Part shown: positions 35,453-43,651 of the stretch, one piece after another
How the letters are laid out: the number at the start of each line of letters is the position of its first letter
Position numbering within the stretch: position 1 is the first letter of the stretch
Notes under the pieces: model-generated
Told to the model about the DNA's origin: nothing
The model's input: only the letters and a program-made list of their open reading frames with translations
Database searches by the model: none
Position numbers and translations under genes: made by a program
Origin: Clostridia bacterium
GTDB lineage: Bacteria > Bacillota > Clostridia > Christensenellales > CAG-917
Direction: 5' to 3'
Length of the DNA stretch: 64,000 bases
NCBI GenBank assembly: GCA_017553325.1
Contig: JAFZMH010000008.1
Coordinates: forward strand, 244,964 to 308,963

Positions 35453-35543
35453 AACTTCATCCTCCTGTTATTATCGTGTGAGCGATTTCCCGTTTCATAC
35501 GATACAGATTTTGCCAATTTGAGTTTTGTATAAAACAAAACTA

Positions 35544-35572
35544 TTGACATATTTGCCTTCAAGATTTATCAT
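35544..35572 (+). promoter_or_regulatory. Near-consensus promoter placing the start of transcription on the ATG
   Basis: TTGACA (35544-35549) and TATCAT (35567-35572) are 17 bases apart. Six bases (TAAACT) separate the -10 box from the ATG at 35579, so the predicted first transcribed base is the A of the start codon. Confidence 0.7.
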
Positions 35573-35578
35573 TAAACT

Positions 35579-36058
35579 ATGAAACACAAAAAGAGCGTCA
35601 TCTTAATAGTCGTTGCCGTATTGCTCGTCGCAGTTTTGACGTGCATGCTCACAGCTTGTCTCAAAATCGGGATGAGGAAGGACAATCTCAAGAAGAGAAT
35701 GGAAGAATACGGCGCAACGGTCACGTATTCTCGCACCTGCCCTGTCATAACAGGCTGGCAGTCGAAGGGCATCAATATTAAGGACATTTTGGTCGTGACT
35801 ATGGGTGCTTCTGAGGAAGAGAACGGTGATGAGGAGTCCGAGGAAAATGGCGGAGAGACCGTAAATACGAAGTTGCTTTACGTAATCTATGCCTCCGACA
35901 AGGACGGCGCAAAGTGGATTATGGAAAAGTGCAAAGCCTACAAGAGCGCCGAGGAAAACGCAGAATTGTGTGCAAATTGGGCGCTCTACGAGTACGAAGA
36001 CGATTATATCATTATGTTCGGAGATCGTGAACTCTTGGCGGTTGCAAGACAATATTGA
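35579..36058 (+). CDS. Small hypothetical lipoprotein, probably translated from a leaderless mRNA
   Basis: There are 159 residues. A signal peptide MKHKKSVILIVVAVLLVAV leads to a lipobox L-T-A-C near residue 27. The mature part is charged, with an acidic loop (EEENGDEESEENGGE) and several Cys residues. No family is recognised. There is no ribosome binding site; the promoter ends six bases before the ATG. A bidirectional terminator separates it from the convergent protease gene. Confidence 0.75.
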   Translation: MKHKKSVILIVVAVLLVAVLTCMLTACLKIGMRKDNLKKRMEEYGATVTYSRTCPVITGWQSKGINIKDILVVTMGASEEENGDEESEENGGETVNTKLLYVIYASDKDGAKWIMEKCKAYKSAEENAELCANWALYEYEDDYIIMFGDRELLAVARQY

Positions 36059-36078
36059 GTAGTCGGAAATTGCATATT

Positions 36079-36105
36079 AAAATGCGCTACTTTGTAGCGC
36101 ATTTT
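36079..36105. terminator. Bidirectional terminator between the lipoprotein and the HtrA-like gene
   Basis: AAAATGCGCTAC (36079-36090) pairs perfectly with GTAGCGCATTTT (36094-36105) around TTT. The A/T arms provide T-runs for both strands. Confidence 0.8.
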
Positions 36106-36145
36106 AAATTTTGGAGAGAACTAAAATAAGAAATTCGTTTGGTTT

Positions 36146-37285
36146 TTATACAAGGTTTAAAGTGATACTGTTTTCGGTTTCCGCCCAGCCGAGGAAATCA
36201 TGCAACGTTCCCGCAGAGAGCGCGAAGCCCATATTTTCAATCTTTTCGCTGACAATCTTTGATTCGACGACGCCGACTACCGTGCCGAGGCCGTTGACCA
36301 TAGGACCGCCGGAGTTTCCGCCGTTGATTGCCGCGTCCGTCATGACGAATTTGCCCGAACCCCAACTTGAAATCGTAATACCCGTTTGAGACACGACGCC
36401 GATTGCTATGCTGTTGCCGTCTCCCATGCCTTGCGGGTTGCCGACGAGCGCAACGTCCATACCGCGCTCAACGACAGAGTCGTTGTAGGCTATCTTCAAA
36501 GAGGGGTGCTCCTCGTTGGAGGGTTGATTGGTGTTCACGACGGTTGCCTGTTGTTGAACGCCTACGATTCTCAAGAGAGCAAGGTCGGGCTGATCGTTTT
36601 CCGCCGCGAGATAGTCGCCCGTGTATGCGCCGTACGCCACTATTTCAAGTCTGTACACGTTGTTGTCGCCCTCGAAGATGCATACTATCGTGCCGTAGCT
36701 TGCCCAAGAATACGTCGTTTGCGTGCGCCAAAAATCAATTCTCGTTGATGTCGCGCTCTCGTATCTCACGCAGTGGGCGTTTGTGACGAGGTATCTTTGA
36801 AGCGTGCCCGCTTCGTCGGTGTCCGTTATGAGGAAGCCGCTTGCAAGTCCCGCGTACGCTTCGTTTGAAATGTTCGCCGTGGACGAAGTGTACATATAAA
36901 GTCTTGCGACGGACGGAGCGACCTGTTGATTTGCAATAGTGCCGATTGAGTTTTCAAGCACGATTGCCGCGTTTGCTGACGCTTGGTCCACGATATTGTC
37001 CACGATATCGGAGTTTTCAAGCGCGTCGTTTATTGCCTGAGAATACTGTTCTTTCATATTCTCGGTCAAACTCTCGGCATATTGGTCCGCAATCGATTGC
37101 TTGAGCGTTGCAAGCACGAGTACGTTGACGATAACCACTAAGCACATCACGATGCCGAAAACTATGCTGACGATGACCGCCACGTTTGCTTTCGGGCGTC
37201 TCGGCTCGGGGGTATGATATATCGGAGTGTTTGGTTGTTCTTCCGGTCTTTGGTCGTCGAAGAAATTGTTGAAGTCGTCGCTCAT
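36146..37285 (-). CDS. Membrane-anchored trypsin-like serine protease (HtrA/DegP type without PDZ)
   Basis: There are 379 residues. A cytosolic Pro-rich start is followed by one membrane helix (residues about 34-62), an extracytoplasmic helical stalk rich in Ala and Glu, and then a chymotrypsin-fold domain. The triad is complete: His171 in VTNAHCV, Asp234 in PDLALLRI, and Ser325 in NGGNSGGPM. The protein ends soon after the protease domain, so the PDZ domain usual in HtrA/DegP is missing. A likely role is surface protein quality control. GAGGTGTCTCT precedes the ATG. Monocistronic. Confidence 0.9.
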   Translation of the reverse strand: MSDDFNNFFDDQRPEEQPNTPIYHTPEPRRPKANVAVIVSIVFGIVMCLVVIVNVLVLATLKQSIADQYAESLTENMKEQYSQAINDALENSDIVDNIVDQASANAAIVLENSIGTIANQQVAPSVARLYMYTSSTANISNEAYAGLASGFLITDTDEAGTLQRYLVTNAHCVRYESATSTRIDFWRTQTTYSWASYGTIVCIFEGDNNVYRLEIVAYGAYTGDYLAAENDQPDLALLRIVGVQQQATVVNTNQPSNEEHPSLKIAYNDSVVERGMDVALVGNPQGMGDGNSIAIGVVSQTGITISSWGSGKFVMTDAAINGGNSGGPMVNGLGTVVGVVESKIVSEKIENMGFALSAGTLHDFLGWAETENSITLNLV

Positions 37286-37424
37286 AGAGACACCTCTTAA
37301 ATGGTTTTTGTTTTATGCTCAAATATTATTCGCCAAATCTTAAACGAATATTAAAACTTTTCGTTTTTTGAGGTTTTTTTATTTTTCGTTTCTTTCATCG
37401 GACAGGGAAGTCGCGCGGTATTCC

Positions 37425-37453
37425 TTGACAAAACAACTTATTTATAATAGAAT
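37425..37453 (+). promoter_or_regulatory. Promoter of the DegV gene
   Basis: TTGACA (37425-37430) and TAGAAT (37448-37453) are separated by 17 bases. TATAAT at 37443 is nearby but too close to the -35 box. Confidence 0.65.
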
Positions 37454-37498
37454 TAAACGGTATTGAAGCGCGTATACGCGCACAAAAGGAGAGTTTAA

Positions 37499-38365
37499 AT
37501 GGCAATTTTGTTTTGTGATACCGATTGCGAACTTTGGTATACCCACGCAAACGAATACGATCTTAAAGTTATAAGAATGCCGTACTTCATCGACGGCGAA
37601 GAAAAACTTGCGGACCTCGGCGAAGAGACTGACATCGACGATTTCTTTACGAGAATGAGAAACGGTGCGAGCGCATCAACCGCGGGACTCAATCAAGCCA
37701 ACTATTATGAAATTTTAAAACCTTACTTTGAAAAGGGTGAAGATATACTATATATGACGTTTTCAAACGCGATGTCGGGGACTTTCCAATATCTCGAACT
37801 TGCGCTCAACGATTTGAGAGCGGAATATCCAAACGTCAAATACCTGCAATTCGACACGAAGAATATCTGTATGGGCGCGGGACTCGTCGTCTACATGGGC
37901 GCAAAGTATTGCCGCGAACACGGCGACGACATCGAAGCGACCTACAAGTATCTCGAGAGCATCGTCGACCATATCGGCATCTATTTCGTGGTCGAAGATA
38001 TGAAATATCTTGCCCGTGGCGGAAGAATTTCACCAGCAAAGGCAAAGATCGGCAACTTTATGCAAATCAAGCCGGTTTTGTCCGTTGATAATAGCGGAAA
38101 ACTTGACCTCTGTTCCAAGCAGAACGGTATGAAAAAGGCAATTCGCTATATGCTCGACCAATTTGACGCTGAGTACAAGAATATCGACGGCGCACCGATA
38201 AGCATTCTCGACGCGCAAAACGGCGATGCGGCGGAAGATATGCTTGCAAAACTCAAAGAGAATCATCCCGACCTCAAAGTTGAGATATGGCGTCAACCAG
38301 TCGGTCCGGTTATAGGCGCGCACGCAGGTCCCGGCACAGTCGGCATAATCTTCACAAAGGCATAA
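37499..38365 (+). CDS. DegV family fatty acid-binding protein
   Basis: There are 288 residues of the EDD fold. Members bind a fatty acid and present it to fatty acid kinase (FakB role). The N-terminal strand carries CDTDCELW, the lipid-contacting middle has NGASASTAGLN and the TFSNAMSGTF loop, and EDMKYLARGGRIS is the diagnostic motif. The C-terminus reads GPVIGAHAGPGTVGI. AAAGGAG precedes the ATG. No fakA is adjacent. Confidence 0.92.
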   Translation: MAILFCDTDCELWYTHANEYDLKVIRMPYFIDGEEKLADLGEETDIDDFFTRMRNGASASTAGLNQANYYEILKPYFEKGEDILYMTFSNAMSGTFQYLELALNDLRAEYPNVKYLQFDTKNICMGAGLVVYMGAKYCREHGDDIEATYKYLESIVDHIGIYFVVEDMKYLARGGRISPAKAKIGNFMQIKPVLSVDNSGKLDLCSKQNGMKKAIRYMLDQFDAEYKNIDGAPISILDAQNGDAAEDMLAKLKENHPDLKVEIWRQPVGPVIGAHAGPGTVGIIFTKA

Positions 38366-38371
38366 TCTAAA

Positions 38372-38416
38372 CTCGTCCGTTTGAACCCGTATGGGGCAGA
38401 CGGGCGAGGTTTTTTC
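38372..38416 (+). terminator. Terminator after the DegV gene, overlapping the apbE translation signals
   Basis: CTCGTCCGT (38372-38380) pairs with ACGGGCGAG (38400-38408) with one T-G pair, followed by GTTTTTTC. The GAGG at 38406-38409, the only candidate ribosome site for apbE, is in the 3' arm. Confidence 0.65.
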
Positions 38417-38420
38417 AATA

Positions 38421-39470
38421 GTGAAATACGCAAAAATCTTTTTCGTCTTAATAATTTTGTCAGTGTGTATCGCCTCGTTTACGGCTTGCTCGTCAACGAG
38501 GTATTATACTGTATTCAACACAAATCTCACCGTTGACATAAAATCGTCTTCTACTCCCAAGCAGGACGCGGACAAGATTTACGAATATATGAACGATTTG
38601 GAGAGTATACTCTCTCCAACCGTCGAGAACAGCGATTTGTGGCGAATAAATTCGGCGGAGGTCGGCGTTCCCGTCTCCTGCCACACCGAGACGATGGAGA
38701 TTATGCGTATCGCGGAGTACGTGTTCGACAAGTCAAACGGCGCGTACGACCCGAGCGTATATCCGCTCGTGCTGCTTTGGCAGTTCGGCGGCGGACAGTT
38801 TAAGGCCGTGGGGAGCGACTTTACCCCTCCGTCCTCAAGCGATATTTCAGACAAATTGTCGCTCGTGGGACTGAATAGGGCGTTTAATGCGGACTACGAC
38901 AACAATACGATAACGAAACTCATTCAAGGGGCAAAACTCGATTTCGGCGGAATTGCAAAGGGCTACGCGGGCGATTTTGCGACAGATACGGTGTCCGCGA
39001 AAAAATTGCTCGTAAACCTCGGCGGAAACATCTCCGTAAAGGGTAAAAACTATACGATAGGCGTTGCAAACCCGACTAGAAGAGAGGACAGGTCTTTTGG
39101 CACCGCATATTTCGGCACGCTCACCCTCGGAGACGGGGAGTGCATATCGACGAGTGGAGACTACGAACGCTATTACGTCGTGAATACGGAGAGCGGAAAA
39201 GAGTTTTATCACCACATTATAGACCCCAAGACTGGACGCCCCGCAAATACGTCGGGAGAGGGCGGAATAGTGTCCGCCACCGTCGTGTCGACAAACGGCG
39301 CTTTTGCCGACGCGGTTGCAACCGCCGTCGTGGTTTTGGGCAAGGAAAAGGGGCTTGACCTCTTGAACAGACTGTCGCAAGAAGGGCGCTACCCCGTGTC
39401 TGCTGTCCTTATTGACGGCGAGTTTGGGTATACGACTTTCAACCTCGATGATTTTAAGCCGGAAAGATAA
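38421..39470 (+). CDS. apbE: FAD:protein FMN transferase (ApbE), lipoprotein
   Basis: Attaches FMN covalently to Thr/Ser of target flavoproteins such as Rnf/Nqr subunits, using FAD. GTG 38421 gives a signal peptide KYAKIFFVLIILS with lipobox T-A-C; 349 residues. ATG 38391 in the same frame lies in a terminator loop and is rejected. Family motifs: Y-D-P-S-V-Y-P, LDFGGIAKGYAGD, LVNLGGNI, HHIIDPKTGRPA, and TNGAFADAVATAV, with the Mg-binding residues. It begins an operon with NusG_II and Gx-transporter genes, a common clostridial trio. No Rnf genes lie in the window. Confidence 0.93.
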   Translation: MKYAKIFFVLIILSVCIASFTACSSTRYYTVFNTNLTVDIKSSSTPKQDADKIYEYMNDLESILSPTVENSDLWRINSAEVGVPVSCHTETMEIMRIAEYVFDKSNGAYDPSVYPLVLLWQFGGGQFKAVGSDFTPPSSSDISDKLSLVGLNRAFNADYDNNTITKLIQGAKLDFGGIAKGYAGDFATDTVSAKKLLVNLGGNISVKGKNYTIGVANPTRREDRSFGTAYFGTLTLGDGECISTSGDYERYYVVNTESGKEFYHHIIDPKTGRPANTSGEGGIVSATVVSTNGAFADAVATAVVVLGKEKGLDLLNRLSQEGRYPVSAVLIDGEFGYTTFNLDDFKPER

Positions 39471-39490
39471 TTTGATTTTCAAAGGGCAAT

Positions 39491-39883
39491 ATGAAACGGA
39501 CGGAAACGACAAGCGGGAAGGGCAAATCCATGCTCAAATCAATGTTTAAATGGGGAGACGCTCTGCTCCTTGTCGTTGTTATTGTCGCAGTCGTTTTGAC
39601 GATAATTTTGGCAACGGGGCACAAGTCGCAATACGCCGAGGTCTATATCGACGGCGAACTCAAATATCAACTTGATTTGAACGTCGATACCACGCTTGAA
39701 ATTCTCGACGGCAAGATGACCGTCAAGGTCGAAAACGGCAAGGTTTTCGTCGAACACAGCGATTGCGACGAGCAACTTTGCGTGCATTCTTCGCCGATAG
39801 GGAAGGACGGCGGAATGATTGTCTGCTTGCCCAACAAGGTCGTCATAAAGACAGTGTCGAAAAAGGTGGATGCGATAACGTGA
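39491..39883 (+). CDS. NusG domain II-containing membrane protein
   Basis: There are 130 residues. A basic N-terminus precedes one membrane helix (about residues 22-43). A small extracytoplasmic beta-domain follows, with the conserved block SDCDEQLCVHSSP and IVCLPNKVVI. That Cys pair and the C-L-P-N motif define the NusG_II family found beside apbE in Clostridia. The function is not established; a link to flavin or redox maturation is suggested by context only. ATG 39491 may be replaced by ATG 39530, which still leaves the membrane helix. Confidence 0.88.
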   Translation: MKRTETTSGKGKSMLKSMFKWGDALLLVVVIVAVVLTIILATGHKSQYAEVYIDGELKYQLDLNVDTTLEILDGKMTVKVENGKVFVEHSDCDEQLCVHSSPIGKDGGMIVCLPNKVVIKTVSKKVDAIT

Positions 39884-40500
39884 GAAATTCTGCAAACAAA
39901 AAAATGCGGTTGAACACGTTCACCGCCAAAAAGATTGCGCTGTCGGGACTCTTCCTTGCGCTCGCGCTCATAGTCGGATTGATTGAAAATATGCTTCCTC
40001 CAATCGTGCCCGCGCTCCCGTACGCAAAACTCGGGCTCGGCAACGTCGTGTTGCTTGCCTGCTTCTTGCTCGTCGGGGTATGGCAGGGCTACGTCGTGCT
40101 CCTGCTCAAATGCTTTTTGACAGCGGTATTCTCGGCAAATTTCGCGTCTATGCTTTGGTCCGTCCCGTCCGCGCTAGTTGCGTACACCGCCATGGTTTTG
40201 CTTGCAAAGAGCGGGTTTTTCAGCACTACTGGGATATCCGTTGCGGGGGCGATGCTCCACAACGCAATGCAGATACTCGTCGCCACTTTGATAATAGGGC
40301 AAAGCGTGCTCGTCTATCTCCCGTATATGCTCGTCGCAGGGGCGATTGCGGGGTTCGTCACAGGGCTCGTCTGCCACTTTGTCGTGGAGGGACTCAAAAA
40401 CAAGACCAATCTCCCGCCCGTCAAGAACGAGGAGTATTTCAGGGCTCTCGACGAAGACGAGGACGAAAGTCAAGATTTGCCCGCCGAAACGACAGAGTAG
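39880..40500 (+). CDS. Gx transporter family membrane protein
   Basis: A polytopic membrane protein of 206 residues with about five or six helices. The motif block LPYAKLGLGNVVLLACFL is characteristic of the Gx/heptaprenyl-synthase-component-I-like transporter family. GTG 39880 overlaps the stop of the previous gene (GTGA), with AAGGTGG upstream; ATG 39904 is the alternative. The tail is acidic. In many clostridia this family follows the NusG_II protein and ApbE and has been proposed to move a cofactor precursor; the substrate is unknown. Confidence 0.87.
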   Translation: MRNSANKKMRLNTFTAKKIALSGLFLALALIVGLIENMLPPIVPALPYAKLGLGNVVLLACFLLVGVWQGYVVLLLKCFLTAVFSANFASMLWSVPSALVAYTAMVLLAKSGFFSTTGISVAGAMLHNAMQILVATLIIGQSVLVYLPYMLVAGAIAGFVTGLVCHFVVEGLKNKTNLPPVKNEEYFRALDEDEDESQDLPAETTE

Positions 40501-40570
40501 TTTTTTGGTTGAAACTTGAAACCTGAATTTAAAATAAAAATACGAGTTTGAAACCGAAAAGACAAAATAA

Positions 40571-40597
40571 AAAAGCGCACGATTTCGTGCGCTTTTC
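40571..40597. terminator. Bidirectional terminator between convergent genes
   Basis: AAAAGCGCACGA starting at 40571 pairs with TCGTGCGCTTTT ending at 40596. Flanking A/T runs suit both strands. Confidence 0.8.
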
Positions 40598-40609
40598 AAT
40601 TTGTCGATT

Positions 40610-40996
40610 CTATTGAGCGAGTCTTTGCATAGCCTCGAGAGGCAATAGCGTATTGAAGAACAGCGATATGACAAGCAACGCAGCCCCCACGATAAACGCT
40701 ACCGTGCCGAGGAAAAACGTCAAACGCGCAAGCCCTTTCATCGTATTCGCGCCCGCAACGGTAAGGACGATACCCACGAAGCAAGCGCTCAAGCCGGCAG
40801 CCATAAGGTAGATAAGTTGTACGATAGGACGCATATCTTTCAGGACGTTCATCCCGGGCACGAAGAGCACGAGTACGCCGAGAAGCACGCCGATAAAACC
40901 TATAAGCGTGATGACAACTCCCAAAAGAAGCACGATTTTTCTCGCGCCCATATTGGTGTACGGCTGTTCCTGTGCTTGTGCCTTTTTCTTGCTCAT
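40610..40996 (-). CDS. Four-helix hypothetical membrane protein, probably leaderless
   Basis: There are 128 residues with a short basic/Gln-rich start (MSKKKAQAQEQ) and four hydrophobic helices. No family is recognised. ATG 40996 is chosen because a perfect promoter ends six bases upstream on the minus strand; the longer frame reads through that promoter. The mRNA would therefore start at the ATG with no ribosome binding site, exactly as at 35579. Monocistronic. Confidence 0.75.
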   Translation of the reverse strand: MSKKKAQAQEQPYTNMGARKIVLLLGVVITLIGFIGVLLGVLVLFVPGMNVLKDMRPIVQLIYLMAAGLSACFVGIVLTVAGANTMKGLARLTFFLGTVAFIVGAALLVISLFFNTLLPLEAMQRLAQ

Positions 40997-41002
40997 ACAA
41001 AC

Positions 41003-41031
41003 ATTATAACTCCAAAACCTCACGCTGTCAA
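41003..41031 (-). promoter_or_regulatory. Perfect consensus promoter adjacent to the start codon
   Basis: On the minus strand, TTGACA (41031-41026) and TATAAT (41008-41003) are separated by 17 bases. Six bases (GTTTGT) then lead to ATG 40996. Confidence 0.8.
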
Positions 41032-41068
41032 CAGACAAGTGAGGCGGTTTGCAGGAAATGTATCGCCG

Positions 41069-42433
41069 TCAGGTTGCGAGGTCGACCATAAACGCGTCGT
41101 AGCCGCCGAAAGCCATATACGTCAAGACGTCGTTATTTCTTGCTTCGTAATATACGAGAAGCCTTTTTGAAGTGGAAAGGGACGTTTGCGAGTAGGTTTT
41201 AAATTCTGCCCGAACGCCTTTCCCTTTTGCGGAAAACAATACGTTCAAATCTAAATCGACGACTTGAAAAGATATTCCGTCCGTGCGCACGAAAAGGGAA
41301 GTCCCTTCCAAGTTTTCAAGCCGAATATCAAATACGAATTGCGAGTTTTGGGCGGCATAATCTTCCTGCGACACGAGTTCCAAATGCGAGCAGAATTTGT
41401 ATTCCTTGTCGGGGGTAAAAAGCAAAATCATATCTCCGTCCTGCTTCAAAACGCCTTCGTTTACGTCCTGCAAATTGCAATATGAGATTAGAGTTCCGCC
41501 TGCGTCAAAGGTGCAAATTCTGCCTGAAGTTTCGCCCGAAGTTTCGCTTGAAACGAGCGTTGCAAAAGAGAATATTGAATTGTTTGTGTTGGGAAGAACT
41601 TGCTTGAACGAGCAGTTTATCTGCACGTTTATGGCGGTAAAACCGCTGTTTTGCGAATAACTGACAATCTCAACGTCGTTTCCGTTTTGCAGAAAAAGCA
41701 GTTTATGGCTTTGAAAATCAAGGAGATATTCAATGCTTCCGTTTTGCGTTTTGTAGGCACAGTTTGATTTGTTGACGGCAAAATCGTCGTCAATCGTCAA
41801 AGTGCCGAGATACCCGTCCGCGATAAAGAATGCGCGTGCGTTTTTCGCGGGTTGGTCTATCGTGAGTTTTGCCTCGTCGACTTTTTCGCATATCGCTTTT
41901 TTGGTCGTCTCACCGCTTTGAGAGATTTGCCTAAATATCGTTTGCGCGGAGTTTTTGGTCGCGAGGAGTATGCCGTCTTTAGTTAGAGTGGAGGACAGGT
42001 ATTCTTCTTCGCTCTCCGCAACTTGTTCGATCCCCATAAGATAGTCGTTCAAAAAGACGGCAAGATACAGCCCTTGTCTCTTTACGTCGTATTCTTTCGA
42101 CGACGACGAGAAAAAGACGTAAGTTTTTTCGCCCAAAACGTAGGACGTCAAAAACTTTTCGTCCGCCTCTCCGCCAACGTGTTGGACGTTTGCCGTTCCT
42201 ATCTGTTCCGCGCGTCTTGGGAAAATAGAATATACGGGAAGTTTCTGTTCGGAGACGGAAGGGGATGAATCGTTTGAGATTTGAGTTTCCGTCTTGTTTT
42301 CCGCGCTCGCGGGCGTTCCGTTTTGCACGGCGTCCTTTTTGAAGAGCGCATTGAGTGCCACGTAGCAGGCAATCGCCACCATAAGCAGTAGCACGACTGC
42401 CAACCATTTTGCCAAAGTTTTTTGTTTTTGCAT
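41069..42433 (-). CDS. Membrane-anchored hypothetical protein with beta-propeller-like extracytoplasmic region
   Basis: There are 454 residues. A single N-terminal membrane helix (about residues 10-30) is followed by a Ser/Thr/Asn linker and a long beta-rich extracytoplasmic part with repeated short hydrophobic strands ending in G-T or D-G turns. This looks like a divergent propeller, but no motif fixes a family. ATG 42433 has AGGTGG five bases upstream; GTG 42442 overlaps that site. It lies immediately downstream of murG on the same strand and is probably cotranscribed, suggesting an envelope role. Confidence 0.75.
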   Translation of the reverse strand: MQKQKTLAKWLAVVLLLMVAIACYVALNALFKKDAVQNGTPASAENKTETQISNDSSPSVSEQKLPVYSIFPRRAEQIGTANVQHVGGEADEKFLTSYVLGEKTYVFFSSSSKEYDVKRQGLYLAVFLNDYLMGIEQVAESEEEYLSSTLTKDGILLATKNSAQTIFRQISQSGETTKKAICEKVDEAKLTIDQPAKNARAFFIADGYLGTLTIDDDFAVNKSNCAYKTQNGSIEYLLDFQSHKLLFLQNGNDVEIVSYSQNSGFTAINVQINCSFKQVLPNTNNSIFSFATLVSSETSGETSGRICTFDAGGTLISYCNLQDVNEGVLKQDGDMILLFTPDKEYKFCSHLELVSQEDYAAQNSQFVFDIRLENLEGTSLFVRTDGISFQVVDLDLNVLFSAKGKGVRAEFKTYSQTSLSTSKRLLVYYEARNNDVLTYMAFGGYDAFMVDLAT

Positions 42434-42442
42434 ATAGTCCAC

Positions 42443-43507
42443 CTACTCGGCAAGACTATCACATACGAAGTTTACAATCTTTCCGTTCGTGTCGTTTGAG
42501 ATGGGGCGCATGGGCGGATTTGCAAGCGCAACGTCGACGGCGGGGACAAGATTGTCGAAAAACGTCTTTTCGTTCTCCGTTTGAAGCACTACGGTTGCCC
42601 CGTAGTTTTGCGCGAGCTCGGCGTTGTAGATTTGGTCGCCCCTTGACGCGCCTTTGGGTAAGGGGACGAATACGGCGCGCTTTTTTAGGGCGGAAAGTTC
42701 AAACGTGGCGGTTGCCCCCGCGCGGGACAGCACGACGTCGCTCACGGCGTAGAAATCCGCAATATTGTCCGCGTATTCGAAGGGGAGATAGCCGGCTCTT
42801 TCTTCCGGCTTACCTTTGCCCCTGCCCACGACGTGCAATACGAAATACTTGCGAGTGAGTTCGTCGAGTTTCGTTTCGACGAAATCGTTGAAGATCGTCG
42901 CCCCGGAAGAACCGCCCAAAACAAGCAACACGTTTTTGCCGTCCGCGTTCTTTTCCGCGAGGCTTAGGCGTTCGATTGAGGACGCTTTTTCCGCTTGAAA
43001 GAGTTCCCTTCTCAAGGGTATACCTACGTCTTCGCCTTGAAAAGTTGCGGTTGGGTTGCCTTTCAAGATTTTCGCGCCGCAGAGTTTGGCGATTTTGTTT
43101 GCGAGTCCGAGCGTCCTGTCCGATTCGTGAGCAAAGACGGGTATGCGGAGTTTTTTTGCCGCTATCACCACGGGAAGCGAGACGAAACCGCCCTTTGAAA
43201 ACACGAAAGCGGGGGAGAGGTTTTCAAGAATAGCCGTTGCTTCGCGCACTCCCTTTTTCAAGGTGGACGGAATCGTGAGGTTGTTCTTTATCGCCCCGAA
43301 AGATTTTGCCCTTGAAAACTTGACGGTGGGGACTTGAAAGAAAGGGATATCGTTCAGTTTTGCAAGTTCGCGCTCCTGCGTTTTGCCCTGTCCGCCGACG
43401 TATACGGGACGGAAACCGCGCTCTTTGAAATCAGGTATTAAAGCGAGGTTCGGGTAGATGTGTCCGCCCGTGCCTCCGCCCGTGAACACTGCGGTTTTTG
43501 AGGTCAT
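42443..43507 (-). CDS. murG: UDP-GlcNAc:lipid I N-acetylglucosaminyltransferase
   Basis: Makes lipid II of peptidoglycan on the inner face of the membrane. The 354-residue protein has the N-terminal Gly-rich loop TGGGTGGHIYPNLAL, the second loop VFSKGGFVSLP, and HESD. The C-terminal half has LVLGGSSGATIFND and the UDP-GlcNAc site SRAGATATFELSALKKRAVFVP. AGGAGA precedes the ATG. No other mur or division genes are adjacent, which is unusual since murG often sits in the dcw cluster. Confidence 0.95.
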   Translation of the reverse strand: MTSKTAVFTGGGTGGHIYPNLALIPDFKERGFRPVYVGGQGKTQERELAKLNDIPFFQVPTVKFSRAKSFGAIKNNLTIPSTLKKGVREATAILENLSPAFVFSKGGFVSLPVVIAAKKLRIPVFAHESDRTLGLANKIAKLCGAKILKGNPTATFQGEDVGIPLRRELFQAEKASSIERLSLAEKNADGKNVLLVLGGSSGATIFNDFVETKLDELTRKYFVLHVVGRGKGKPEERAGYLPFEYADNIADFYAVSDVVLSRAGATATFELSALKKRAVFVPLPKGASRGDQIYNAELAQNYGATVVLQTENEKTFFDNLVPAVDVALANPPMRPISNDTNGKIVNFVCDSLAE

Positions 43508-43651
43508 AAGGTCTCCTTTTTCATATATTTATATGATTGTCACAAAAAATTGTTTGCAAACGAAGATTATGACTTGAAATTTGAATCTCTATGTGATAAA
43601 CTAAATCTATATAAAGAAATTCACGTCGCTTATGCGGCAGGGGAGAAAAAC

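Noticed and set aside
38391..38420. ATG 38391 as the apbE start
   Set aside because: It lies in the loop of the degV terminator and gives an atypical signal peptide; GTG 38421 gives a compact lipoprotein signal.
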